The notes under the pieces: model-generated
Told to the model about the DNA's origin: nothing
What the model saw: only the letters and a program-made list of their open reading frames with translations
Databases searched by the model: none
Source of the DNA: Streptococcus sp. 596553
GTDB lineage: Bacteria > Bacillota > Bacilli > Lactobacillales > Streptococcaceae
DNA: 64,000 bases
Reading direction: 5' to 3'
Assembly: GCF_900411395.1 (NCBI RefSeq)
Contig: NZ_OXCQ01000001.1
Coordinates: 186,001-250,000, forward strand
Position numbers and translations under genes: made by a program
Shown: positions 26,206-35,494 of the stretch, piece after piece
Layout: each line of letters opens with the position of its first letter
How positions within the stretch are numbered: position 1 is the stretch's first letter

Positions 26206-26946
26206 ATGCATATTGAACATCTTAGCCACTGGAGTGGCAATCTTAACCGTGAAATGTACCTTAACCGTTATGGTCATGCTGGGATTCCAGTTGTGGTCTT
26301 TGCTTCATCAGGTGGTAGTCACAATGAATACTATGATTTTGGCATGATTGATGCTTGTGCTTCCTTTATCGAGGAAGGCCGTGTTCAGTTCTTTACCCTA
26401 TCCAGTGTAGACAGTGAGAGCTGGTTGGCCACTTGGAAAAACGGTCACGACCAAGCGGAGATGCATCGTGCCTATGAGCGCTATGTGATTGAGGAGGCCA
26501 TTCCTTTTATCAAGCACAAGACAGGTTGGTTTGATGGCATGATGACGACAGGTTGCTCAATGGGTGCCTACCATGCACTCAATTTCTTCCTTCAGCATCC
26601 AGATGTATTTACCAAAGTGATTGCTCTCAGTGGTGTTTACGACGCACGTTTCTTTGTCGGCGATTACTATAACGACGATGCTATTTACCAAAACTCGCCA
26701 GTAGATTATATCTGGAATCAGAACGACGGCTGGTTTATTGATCGTTACCGTCAGGCAGAGATTGTGCTGTGTACGGGTCTTGGAGCCTGGGAACAAGACG
26801 GTTTGCCATCCTTCTACAAGCTTAAAGAAGCCTTTGACCAGAAACAAATTCCAGCCTGGTTTGCTGAATGGGGACACGATGTCGCCCACGACTGGGAATG
26901 GTGGCGCAAACAAATGCCTTATTTCCTTGGAAATCTCTATTTATAA
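26206..26946 (+). CDS. Second esterase-family hydrolase
   Basis: This 246-residue protein (COG4947-like) has an alpha/beta-hydrolase layout: VVVFASSGGSHNEYYDFG near the start, nucleophile elbow GCSMGAY in the middle, and a late WGHDVAHDWEWW histidine segment. It differs in sequence from the preceding esterase, so it is not a recent duplicate. GAAAGGAG gives a strong start at 26206, 18 bp after the upstream gene. The substrate is unknown. The shared operon with an ATP-grasp ligase suggests a pathway that both makes and cleaves an acyl or ester bond. Confidence 0.8.
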   Translation: MHIEHLSHWSGNLNREMYLNRYGHAGIPVVVFASSGGSHNEYYDFGMIDACASFIEEGRVQFFTLSSVDSESWLATWKNGHDQAEMHRAYERYVIEEAIPFIKHKTGWFDGMMTTGCSMGAYHALNFFLQHPDVFTKVIALSGVYDARFFVGDYYNDDAIYQNSPVDYIWNQNDGWFIDRYRQAEIVLCTGLGAWEQDGLPSFYKLKEAFDQKQIPAWFAEWGHDVAHDWEWWRKQMPYFLGNLYL

Positions 26947-26958
26947 AAGGAGTTACCT

Positions 26959-28125
26959 ATGAATTACCTTGTTATTTCTCCCTACTATCCGCAAAATTTT
27001 CAACAGTTTACAATTGAGCTAGCTAATAAAGGCATCACAGTATTGGGAATTGGTCAAGAACCATACGAGCAATTGGATGAACCTTTACGCAATAGCCTGA
27101 CCGAGTATTTCCGTGTAGACAATCTTGAGAACATAGACGAAGTCAAACGTGCAGTTGCTTTTCTCTTTTATAAACATGGCCCGATTGACCGTATTGAATC
27201 CCACAATGAATACTGGCTTGAGTTGGATGCAACACTCAGAGAACAATTCAATGTTTTTGGTGCCAAACCAGAGGATCTCAAAAAGACGAAATTTAAGTCT
27301 GAAATGAAGAAGCTTTTCAAAAAAGCAGGTATCCCTGTGGTCCCTGGAGCTGTTATCAAGACGGAAGCAGATGTTGATCAAGTAGTGAAAGAAATCGGCC
27401 TTCCAATGATTGCCAAACCTGACAATGGAGTGGGAGCAGCCGCAACCTTTAAGCTTGAGACAGAAGATGATATCAATCACTTCAAGACTGAGTGGGATCA
27501 TTCAACTGTTTATTTCTTTGAGAAATTTGTCACCTCTAGCGAAATTTGTACCTTTGATGGTCTTGTGGACAAGGATGGTAAAATTGTCTTCTCAACAACC
27601 TTTGACTACGCCTATACACCGCTTGATCTCATGATTTACAAGATGGACAATTCTTATTACGTTCTCAAGGATATGGATCCTAAATTACGTAAATATGGTG
27701 AGGCAATTGTCAAAGAATTTGGTATGAGAGAACGGTTCTTCCATATTGAGTTCTTCCGTGACGGGGACGACTACATTGCCATTGAGTACAATAACCGTCC
27801 TGCAGGTGGTTTTACAATTGATGTTTATAATTTTGCCCATTCCTTGGACCTCTATCGTGGCTATGCGGCTATTGTCGCGGGAGAAGAGTTCCCAGTGTCA
27901 GAGTTTGAACCGCAGTATTGTTTGGCTACTTCTCGCCGTGCAAATGCTCACTATGTCTATTCTGAGGAGGACTTGCTTGCCAAATATAGCCAGCAGTTCA
28001 AGGTTAAAAAAATCATGCCAGCGGCCTTCGCAGAACTTCAAGGAGATTACCTTTATATGCTGACAACTCCTAGTCGACAAGAAATGGAGCAGATGATTAA
28101 GGACTTTGGTCAGCGTCAGGCTTGA
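26959..28125 (+). CDS. ATP-grasp family ligase
   Basis: This 388-residue protein has an ATP-grasp domain. FKSEMKKLFKKAGIPVVPG and GLPMIAKPDNGVGAAATFKL are the ATP-binding strands, and HIEFFRDGDDYIAIEYNNRPAGGF holds the metal-binding acidic residues. The N-terminal region is a Rossmann-like pre-ATP-grasp domain (MNYLVISPYYPQNF). Such proteins join a carboxylate to an amine or thiol. It resembles carbamoyl-phosphate-synthase or D-Ala-D-Ala ligase relatives, but substrates cannot be inferred. AAAAGGAG precedes the ATG, 12 bp after the second esterase. Confidence 0.82.
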   Translation: MNYLVISPYYPQNFQQFTIELANKGITVLGIGQEPYEQLDEPLRNSLTEYFRVDNLENIDEVKRAVAFLFYKHGPIDRIESHNEYWLELDATLREQFNVFGAKPEDLKKTKFKSEMKKLFKKAGIPVVPGAVIKTEADVDQVVKEIGLPMIAKPDNGVGAAATFKLETEDDINHFKTEWDHSTVYFFEKFVTSSEICTFDGLVDKDGKIVFSTTFDYAYTPLDLMIYKMDNSYYVLKDMDPKLRKYGEAIVKEFGMRERFFHIEFFRDGDDYIAIEYNNRPAGGFTIDVYNFAHSLDLYRGYAAIVAGEEFPVSEFEPQYCLATSRRANAHYVYSEEDLLAKYSQQFKVKKIMPAAFAELQGDYLYMLTTPSRQEMEQMIKDFGQRQA

Positions 28126-28131
28126 GAGACT

Positions 28132-28172
28132 AAAGGATTAAGGAAATTCACTCCCTTAATCCTTTTGTTTTG
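28132..28172 (+). terminator. Terminator after the ATP-grasp gene
   Basis: AAAGGATTAAGG (28132-28143) pairs perfectly with CCTTAATCCTTT (28154-28165), then a T-rich tail. Confidence 0.9.
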
Positions 28173-28480
28173 TCTGATAAAAAATAAGAGCATCCTAACA
28201 AGGTAGCTATCATAAAACTTGTTCGATAACTATTTGAAGCAGGATTAGGTGGTCAGAAATTGAATTTTAATACTTCAATTGAGTCATAGTATTGTGCTTT
28301 CGTATCCGTAAATCAGCTAAAAGGATCCATGACGACACCTATACGATATAGTTTTCAAGATACTAAACAAGTCTATTAAAATATTCAGGTGAGGCCTAGA
28401 TATAGTTAATTGAAGCTTTGTTTGAAATCTGATAAAATAATGATATTACTAAGTTTTAAAAACTAAAGAAAAGGGAAGAT
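28173..28480 (+). other. Non-coding interval before hsdM
   Basis: About 300 AT-rich bases without a recognisable gene. Near the end, TAAAAT in TGATAAAATAATG (about 28430-28442) is a plausible -10 for the hsd operon, and AAAAGGGAAG just before 28481 is the hsdM ribosome binding site. Confidence 0.45.
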
Positions 28481-29974
28481 ATGATTACAGGCGAATTAAA
28501 AAATAAAATCGATCAGCTGTGGGAAATTCTTTGGACAGAAGGAAATGCAAATCCTTTAACAAATATTGAACAGTTGACTTATCTCTTATTTATGAAAGAT
28601 TTGGATAGTGTCGAACTTGGACGTGAAAGTGATGCTGAATTTTTAGGGATTCCTTATGAGGGAGTTTTTCCAAAAGATAAACCTGAATACCGTTGGTCAA
28701 CTTTTAAAAATATAGGAGATGCTCAGGAAGTTTATCGTTTAATGACTCAGGAGATTTTTCCGTTTATTAAAAATCTCAAGGGGGATACAGATGATACAGC
28801 CTTTTCACGATATATGCGAGAAGCTATTTTTCAAATAAATAAACCTGCTACGCTTCAAAAGGCAATTTCTATCTTAGATGTTTTTCCAACTAGGGGATTA
28901 AATATAGATTTTGATAATGACAAACAAAGTATTACTGATATCGGAGATATCTATGAATATCTGTTATCAAAATTGTCGACCGCAGGTAAAAATGGACAGT
29001 TCCGTACACCTCGTCACATCATCGATATGATGGTTGAGTTGATGCAACCGACCATTAAAGATATCATCTCAGATCCCGCTATGGGTTCTGCTGGCTTCTT
29101 AGTATCTGCTAGCCGTTACTTAAAGCGTAAGAAAGATGAATGGGAAACCAATACAGATAATATCAATCATTTTCATAATCAGATGTTTCATGGAAATGAT
29201 ACGGATACGACTATGTTGAGACTTGGGGCGATGAACATGATGCTACATGGAGTAGAAAATCCACAAATCAGTTACCTTGACTCGCTGTCTCAAGATAATG
29301 AAGAAGCCGATAAATATACTTTGGTTTTAGCAAATCCTCCTTTTAAGGGCTCACTTGACTACAATTCAACCTCTAATGACCTTCTTGCAACCGTAAAAAC
29401 CAAAAAAACAGAATTACTCTTTCTTTCTCTTTTCTTGCGAACTTTAAAACCAGGTGGACGAGCAGCAGTTATCGTACCTGATGGTGTCCTTTTTGGTTCG
29501 TCGAAAGCTCATAAAGGAATTCGTCAGGAAATTGTAGAGAATCATAAGCTTGATGCTGTAATCTCAATGCCTAGTGGTGTTTTCAAGCCTTATGCTGGAG
29601 TTTCAACTGCCATTCTCATCTTTACAAAAACTGGCAATGGTGGTACTGACAAGGTCTGGTTTTACGATATGAAAGCGGATGGTTTAAGTTTGGATGATAA
29701 GCGACAACCGATTAGCGACAATGATATTCCAGATATTATCGAACGCTTTCATCATCTTGAAAAAGAAGCAGAACGTCAGAGAACGGATCAATCTTTCTTT
29801 GTTACAGTTGATGAGATAAAGGAAAATGATTATGATTTGTCTATCAATAAATATAAAGAGATTGAGTATGAAAAAGTTGTGTATGAACCAACAGAGGTCA
29901 TCTTAAAGAAAATCAATGATTTAGAAAAAGAAATTCAAGCTGGCTTGGCTGAATTAGAAAAATTACTCAAGTAG
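28481..29974 (+). CDS. hsdM: Type I restriction-modification DNA methyltransferase HsdM
   Basis: This 497-residue N6-adenine methyltransferase is the modification subunit. An N-terminal helical domain (1-160) is followed by the SAM-binding motif DPAMGSAGF at 198-206 and the catalytic NPPF at 285-288. A C-terminal helix (about 460-497) contacts HsdS. It appears intact. HsdS follows after 12 bp. With HsdR broken downstream, this enzyme and HsdS would act as methyltransferase only. The locus position matches the pneumococcal type I system I know as SpnIV, an identification made from memory. Confidence 0.93.
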   Translation: MITGELKNKIDQLWEILWTEGNANPLTNIEQLTYLLFMKDLDSVELGRESDAEFLGIPYEGVFPKDKPEYRWSTFKNIGDAQEVYRLMTQEIFPFIKNLKGDTDDTAFSRYMREAIFQINKPATLQKAISILDVFPTRGLNIDFDNDKQSITDIGDIYEYLLSKLSTAGKNGQFRTPRHIIDMMVELMQPTIKDIISDPAMGSAGFLVSASRYLKRKKDEWETNTDNINHFHNQMFHGNDTDTTMLRLGAMNMMLHGVENPQISYLDSLSQDNEEADKYTLVLANPPFKGSLDYNSTSNDLLATVKTKKTELLFLSLFLRTLKPGGRAAVIVPDGVLFGSSKAHKGIRQEIVENHKLDAVISMPSGVFKPYAGVSTAILIFTKTGNGGTDKVWFYDMKADGLSLDDKRQPISDNDIPDIIERFHHLEKEAERQRTDQSFFVTVDEIKENDYDLSINKYKEIEYEKVVYEPTEVILKKINDLEKEIQAGLAELEKLLK

Positions 29975-29986
29975 GGAGGTGGCTGT

Positions 29987-31096
29987 ATGAAAAAAGTGAA
30001 GTTGGGGGAAGTCTTATCTCTAAAAAAAGGCAAGAAAGCCACTGTACTTGCTGAACAAACAACTCTAAGCCAACGTTATATTCAAATAGATGATTTAAGA
30101 AATAATAATAATTTAAAATTCACTGAAAGTTTAAATATGACTGAAGCACTCCCAGATGATATTCTGATAGCATGGGATGGAGCTAATGCAGGAACAGTTG
30201 GTTATGGATTATCGGGAGCTGTTGGTAGTACAATTACGGTCTTAAAAAAGAATGAGCGATACAAAGAAAAAATTATATCAGATTACTTGGGAGTCTTTTT
30301 GGAAAGTAAATCGCAGTATTTACGAGATCATTCAACAGGTGCAACAATTCCTCATTTAAACAAGAATATATTACTTGATTTACAACTAGAATTGCTAGGT
30401 ATCGAAGAACAAGAGAACATTATCTGTATTCTTAATACGATTAAAAGGCTTACTACTAAAAGAAAATTGCAGTTAGATGAACTAAACTTGTTCGTCAAAT
30501 CCCGATTTAACGAGATGTTTATGCTAAGAAACTTTCCATTAAAAAGACTTGGAGAATTAGTTGAAGAAGTCCGATATGGGACGAGTTTACCGGCTACTCT
30601 TAACGGTAAATACGGATATTTAAGAATGAATAATATAACTGAAGGTGGTCAGTTAAACATACAGAATTTAAAACATATAGATATTCCAGAGGAGGACTTA
30701 GAAAAGTATGTTGTAAGAAAAGGGGATGTACTATTTAATCGTACAAATAGTCTGGAATTAGTTGGGAAAACATGTATCTATGAATTAGATTATGATATGG
30801 TTATTGCAGGTTATATTATTCGTATCAGAACAAAGAATAATATTTTAAATCCTAGATACCTCTCTGAATTTTTAAATTTTCCTAGTACAAAGAAGTTTCT
30901 AAGGAACATCGCGAAAGGTGCTGTTAATCAAGCTAATATAAATGCAAAAGAATTACAAAATATTTCCATCCCCCTCCCCCCTCTAGCCCTCCAAAATGAG
31001 TTCGCAGACTTTGTAGCCCTGGTCGACAAATCACAATTTGCTTGTGAGATAGCTATAAAAGTGTGGAGAAATAGCTTGAAATTTAGTATAATATAG
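29987..31096 (+). CDS. hsdS: Type I restriction-modification specificity subunit HsdS
   Basis: This 369-residue subunit chooses the DNA target. The first target-recognition domain covers about 1-145 and the central conserved helix about 146-175 (EEQENIICILNTIKRLTTKRKLQLDEL). The second recognition domain covers about 185-335, and a final conserved part reads PLPPLALQNEFADFVALVDKSQFA. After that the sequence turns into CEIAIKVWRNSLKFSII instead of the usual long helix ending near LKKSLMQ. The distal conserved helix is therefore shortened, which could affect HsdM pairing. GGGAGG precedes the ATG. A TATAAT at 31087-31092 near the 3' end may drive hsdR. Confidence 0.88.
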   Translation: MKKVKLGEVLSLKKGKKATVLAEQTTLSQRYIQIDDLRNNNNLKFTESLNMTEALPDDILIAWDGANAGTVGYGLSGAVGSTITVLKKNERYKEKIISDYLGVFLESKSQYLRDHSTGATIPHLNKNILLDLQLELLGIEEQENIICILNTIKRLTTKRKLQLDELNLFVKSRFNEMFMLRNFPLKRLGELVEEVRYGTSLPATLNGKYGYLRMNNITEGGQLNIQNLKHIDIPEEDLEKYVVRKGDVLFNRTNSLELVGKTCIYELDYDMVIAGYIIRIRTKNNILNPRYLSEFLNFPSTKKFLRNIAKGAVNQANINAKELQNISIPLPPLALQNEFADFVALVDKSQFACEIAIKVWRNSLKFSII

Positions 31097-31125
31097 CTAA
31101 ACTATTTGTTTAAAGTGAGAAAAAA

Positions 31126-31884
31126 ATGGGAAATTTTAGCTTTCTTTTAAAAAATGACGAATATGAATCTTTTTCAAAACCTTGCATTGAAGCTGAGAAT
31201 ATGATTGCTACATCAACTGTGGCTACTGCCTTTATGGCGCGTCGTGCTTTAGAGCAGGCTGTCCATTGGATATATAGTCACGATTCATATTTAGAAGCTC
31301 CCTATCGTGCTACTCTATCTTCTTTAGTATGGGATGATGATTTTAGGGATATCGTAGATTCTGAACTCCACAAGCAGATAGTTCTGTTGATTCGGTGGGG
31401 AAACCATGCTGCTCATGGTGGTGAAATTAAGGAACGAGAAGCGATTTTAGCTTTGCATCATTTGTATCAGTTTGTTAATTTTATCGATTATTGTTACAGC
31501 AATGAGTTTGTGGAGCGTTATTTTGATGAGAAGTGCTTACCACTTTCAGCAAACATCAAATACCGAGAAACTCCACAATCTATGATAAAGTTACAAGACA
31601 GTTTACCAGAACTGCCTGATTTTCATGAACAGATGGCTGCTCAGTCCGTAGAAGTTCAAGAGACTTATACTGAAAAACGTGAGACTGCAGCGCAACGGCA
31701 AGATGTGCCTTTCCATATTGATCAATTATCTGAGGCAGAGACAAGAAAGCTCTTTATTGATATCGATCTCCGTTTAGCAGGATGGATATTTGAAGAAAAC
31801 TGTCGTGTTGAGATAGCCGTTGATGGTCTCAAGCACGGTTCAGGAATTGGTTATTGTGATATGGTAAAAATGGGAAAATTTTAG
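31126..31884 (+). pseudogene. hsdR: hsdR 5' fragment (frameshifted restriction subunit)
   Basis: These 252 codons encode the N-terminal part of a type I restriction endonuclease: a DUF4145-like helical domain (MGNFSFLLKNDEYESF, then RRALEQAVHWIY) followed by the start of the nuclease domain. The frame holds the nuclease aspartate in GIGYCD, then reads MVKMGKF and stops. The next frame continues YGKNGKILAIVEAKK, the rest of the same motif. The family usually has DYVLYG here, so about 10 bp coding for YVL plus one base appear to be lost at 31858-31862. The break separates the catalytic Asp from the Glu-x-Lys pair, so restriction should be abolished. A sequencing error cannot be excluded. Confidence 0.85.
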
Positions 31885-31889
31885 CGATT

Positions 31890-34466
31890 GTGGAGGCTAA
31901 AAAAGCCTCTGTCAATCCAGAAGTAGGGGAAGTACAGGTCAAAGAATATGCTGAAGCTCTGGAGAAACATATCGGCTATCAGCCAATTTGTTTTATTACA
32001 AATGGGTTGAAGCACTATATACTTGATGGTCCGAACCGCCGCCAGATTGCAGGCTTTTACTCTCAAGAAGAGTTGCAATTAGTGATGGATAGACGTCATC
32101 TTCAAAAACCACTTGAGGATATTTCTAGTAAAATTAGGGACGATATTTCCGGGCGTCACTACCAAAAACATGCGATTGCAAGCGTTTGTGAAGCTTTCTC
32201 TAATCATCGTAGACAGGCACTTTTGGTTATGGCAACTGGGGCTGGGAAAACTCGTACAGCAGTTTCTCTAGTTGATATCTTATCACGTCATAACTGGGTG
32301 AAAAACGTTCTCTTCTTAGCCGATAGAACTTCCTTGGTTAAGCAAGCATATGATTCGTTTAGAAAATTACTCCCGGATCTTTCCGTTTGTAACTTCTTAG
32401 AAGATAAAGAAGGAGCTCAATCAAGTCGCATGGTCTTTTCAACTTATCCGACCATGATTGGAGCGATTAGTGGTCAAGAAGAAGTAAATCAACGCCCTTT
32501 CACTGTTGGGCATTTTGACCTTATCATAATTGACGAATCTCACCGTTCTATTTATCAGAAATACAAGTCCATTTTTGATTATTTTGATGCAAGGATTGTA
32601 GGCTTAACAGCTACTCCGCGTCAAGATTTAGATAAAAACACCTATGGATTCTTTAATTTGGAGAATGGGGTTCCAACATATGCATATGATTTGGAAGAGG
32701 CTGTTAAAGACGGATATTTAGTAGCCTATCATTCTATCGAAACCAAACTGAAACTACCTACGGATGGTCTACATTATGATGATTTGTCTGAAGAAGAAAA
32801 GGAACATTTTGATAGCAAATTTGAAGACGATAGCTGTGAAAAAGATATTGATGGGAGTGTGTTTAATTCCTTTATTTTCAATAAAAGTACAGTAGAAATT
32901 GTTTTAAATGAACTCATGACAAGAGGAATTCAGACAGCCTCGGGTGACGAAATTGGTAAAACTATTATTTTTGCTAAAAATCATGATCATGCGGAATATA
33001 TCAGAGGTATTTTTTACAACCGCTATCCTGAAAAAGGGAGCGATTATGCTCAGGTAATTGATTATAGTATTAAGCATTATCAGACCGTGATTGATGATTT
33101 TAAAATTAAGGAGAAGTATCCTCAAATTGCGATTTCTGTCGATATGTTAGATACAGGTATTGATGTACCAGAGGTTGTTAATTTAGTCTTCTTCAAGAAA
33201 GTACGCTCTAAAACTAAGTTTTGGCAGATGATTGGTCGAGGAACCCGTCTATGTAAAGATTTATTTGGACCTGAGCAGGATAAGGAAAACTTCTTGGTAT
33301 TTGATTATGGGGACAATTTTGATTATTTTCGTGCAGATCCAAGAGATGGAGAGGGTCGTCACATTGTTTCGCTGACTCAGCGTTTATTTAATATCAAAGT
33401 GGACTTGATTCGAGAACTTCAGGGACTCCAATACCAAGAAGATCAGTTTGCGAGAGCATACCGTCAGGAGCTTGTTTCAGAACTTCAAGGTCGTATAGAG
33501 AGCTTAAATGAGTTGGACTTCAGGGTTCGTATGGTTTTAGATACAGTTTATAGCTATAGGAAATTGGAAAGTTGGCAGAATCTAACTGCTGTTACAAGTG
33601 AAACCATTCAAAACAATCTCTCTCCGCTTTTATTTGATGAAGATAAAGAAGATGAGATGGCGAGGAGATTTGATTTGTGCTTACTTCATATTCAGTTGGG
33701 GCAACTGACAGCTAAATCTTCCACTGTTCATATTTCCCAAGTGATGAAGACGGCTAGAGCTCTTTCTGCTATTGGTAATATTCCGCAGGTTTTTGAGCAG
33801 GCTGAAATTATCAGGAAAGTACAGGAGCCTGAATTTTGGAAAGAAGTTAGCTTGTCTGATTTGGAAAAAATTCGTCTTGCTATTCGAGATTTATTACAGT
33901 TTTTGGATAAAACAGACCGTAAACCCTACTATGTTAACTTTGAAGATCGTATACTCTCTACTGTTCACGAGACCACAGCATTTTTGCAGGTCAACGATCT
34001 TCGATCTTATAATGAAAAAGTTGAGCATTATTTGAAAACTCATCTGGATGAGGAGTCCATTTCTAAGCTATACCATAATAAAAAGTTGACATCTGATGAT
34101 ATGCTTGCACTTGAAAAATTGCTCTGGGAAAAATTAGGTAGCAAAGCAGACTACCAAAATCATTATGAAAATAAGGCAATTCCGAGATTGGTGCGTGAGA
34201 TTATTGGCTTAGATAGAGAGTCTGCCAATCGTATTTTTTCTAAATTTTTGTCGGATGAGAACCTTAATGCTAGGCAGATTTCATTTGTAAAATTGATTGT
34301 AGACTACATTGTAGAAAATGGTTTTTTAGAGACGAAAGTGTTAACGCAAGAGCCGTTTAAATCTTATGGATCTGTTCAACTACTCTTTCAACACCAACTA
34401 CCAGTACTTCGTAATATTGTTCAAACCATTGAGCTCATCAATGATCGAGCTGAAGAAGTAGCTTAA
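31890..34466 (+). pseudogene. hsdR: hsdR 3' fragment (helicase and C-terminal domains)
   Basis: This 858-codon open frame carries the remaining nuclease residues EAK at its start, then the SF2 translocase: Walker A ATGAGKT at 115-121, DESH at 215-218, GLTATP, and the RQMIGRGTR-like KFWQMIGRGTRLCK. An EcoEI-type C-terminal domain fills the rest. The first possible start is GTG at 31890 with no clear ribosome binding site, so a free-standing product is unlikely to be made well. No other lesion is visible, which suggests a recent inactivation. The terminator and BOX beyond it end the locus. Confidence 0.85.
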
Positions 34467-34729
34467 ATTCTAAAGTGATTGCCATGCTGAGACTCATTTA
34501 AAATTAAAAAGAGTAGAAATTTATGCTATATATGAGAAGTTTTATTAGGAAGAATGTCATCGTTTTCCTAGAATACAGTATCAGTTGTTAAGTGGCTGAT
34601 AAATTTCAAAGTAGATACTTGTACTACGATATTTGTTGATTGAGTTATTATAAAAGAGCTATTTTGATTTTAAAGAAATAGAAAACAAAAAGCCGGGCAA
34701 GAATTCAATTGCAGGAGAAAATGAAGGAA

Positions 34730-34880
34730 TACTCAATGAAAATCAAAGATCAAACTAGGAAACTAGCTGCAGGCTGCTCAAAACACTGTTTTGAGGTTGT
34801 AGATGAAACTGACGAAGTCAGTAACCATACCTACAGCAAGGCGACGTTGACGCGGATTGAAGAGATTTTCGAAGAGTATA
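34730..34880 (-). repeat. BOX element, reverse orientation
   Basis: A 151-bp BOX read boxC to boxA on the plus strand, from TACTCAATGAAAATCAAAG to CGAAGAGTATA, with one boxB (GACGAAGTCAG region). It lies in the non-coding stretch 34467-34899 between hsdR and the argR terminator; the first 260 bp of that stretch hold no gene I can identify. Confidence 0.92.
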
Positions 34881-34899
34881 AATCTTCCTAGGATAAAGC

Positions 34900-34946
34900 A
34901 AAACGCATAGTATCAAGGGTTTTCAACACTTGATACTATGCGTTTT
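34900..34946. terminator. Bidirectional terminator between hsdR/BOX and argR
   Basis: A perfect 18-bp stem (34900-34917 with 34929-34946) carries AAAA and TTTT flanks. It is positioned to end the argR transcript on the minus strand. Confidence 0.9.
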
Positions 34947-35007
34947 CTGATGTTAAAGACTTTCTACCAGTTTTTTTTAAAGCATAATTGTTAGTTGTAG
35001 TCATTTA

Positions 35008-35478
35008 TTATTCTTCAAAGAAAAATGGTGGGGCGAATTTTTTCAGTTCTTCAAAGCACTTTTGAGCAGCATCTGCATCTTCACAGATGATAAGGCAAAC
35101 ATCATCACCACAAAGGGTTGCGATAATATATTGGAAATCAAGAGCATCAATAATTGTAGCGAACGATTGTGCTAGACCAGGAAGAGTTTTGAGTAGGACT
35201 TGGTGCTGAATAGGTCGCAACATGATGAGGGCATCTTCCATATAGTTTTCCAAACGTTTTTCCCATTTTGAGATGGAACCATTATTAAGAACATAATAAG
35301 CGTTATCTTCTTCGCGGACTTTTGATAGGTTCATATTTTTGATGTCGCGTGAGAGAGTTGCCTGGGTAACTTGAATGTCGTTATCAGCAAGAAGGGCTTG
35401 CAACTCAGCCTGTGTATGAATCTTGTTTTTTGCAACAAGAGCGCGTATGAGTTGGTGGCGGTGTTCTGATTTATTCAT
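35008..35478 (-). CDS. argR: ArgR/AhrC-family arginine repressor
   Basis: This 156-residue regulator has an N-terminal winged helix (residues about 1-70, with TQATLSRDIKNMNLSKV as recognition region). Its C-terminal domain forms hexamers and binds arginine (ATIIDALDFQYIIATLCGDDVCLIICEDADAA). Length is normal. AAGGAGTTAC precedes the ATG on the minus strand. It follows pepX by 16 bp, so both are probably co-transcribed. Mitis-group streptococci have several ArgR paralogues, and which one this is cannot be decided here. Confidence 0.92.
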   Translation of the reverse strand: MNKSEHRHQLIRALVAKNKIHTQAELQALLADNDIQVTQATLSRDIKNMNLSKVREEDNAYYVLNNGSISKWEKRLENYMEDALIMLRPIQHQVLLKTLPGLAQSFATIIDALDFQYIIATLCGDDVCLIICEDADAAQKCFEELKKFAPPFFFEE

Positions 35479-35494
35479 AATAATGTAACTCCTT

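Noticed and set aside
31850-31892. Programmed -1 frameshift joining the two hsdR parts
   Set aside because: No proper X-XXY-YYZ slippery heptamer is in the right phase (GGA AAA TTT TAG does not re-pair), and a -1 shift would still lack the YVL residues expected between Asp and Tyr-Gly. A deletion explains both.
34709-34891. 60-codon frame across the BOX after hsdR
   Set aside because: It is translation of the repeat itself, and similar frames appear in the other BOX copies.
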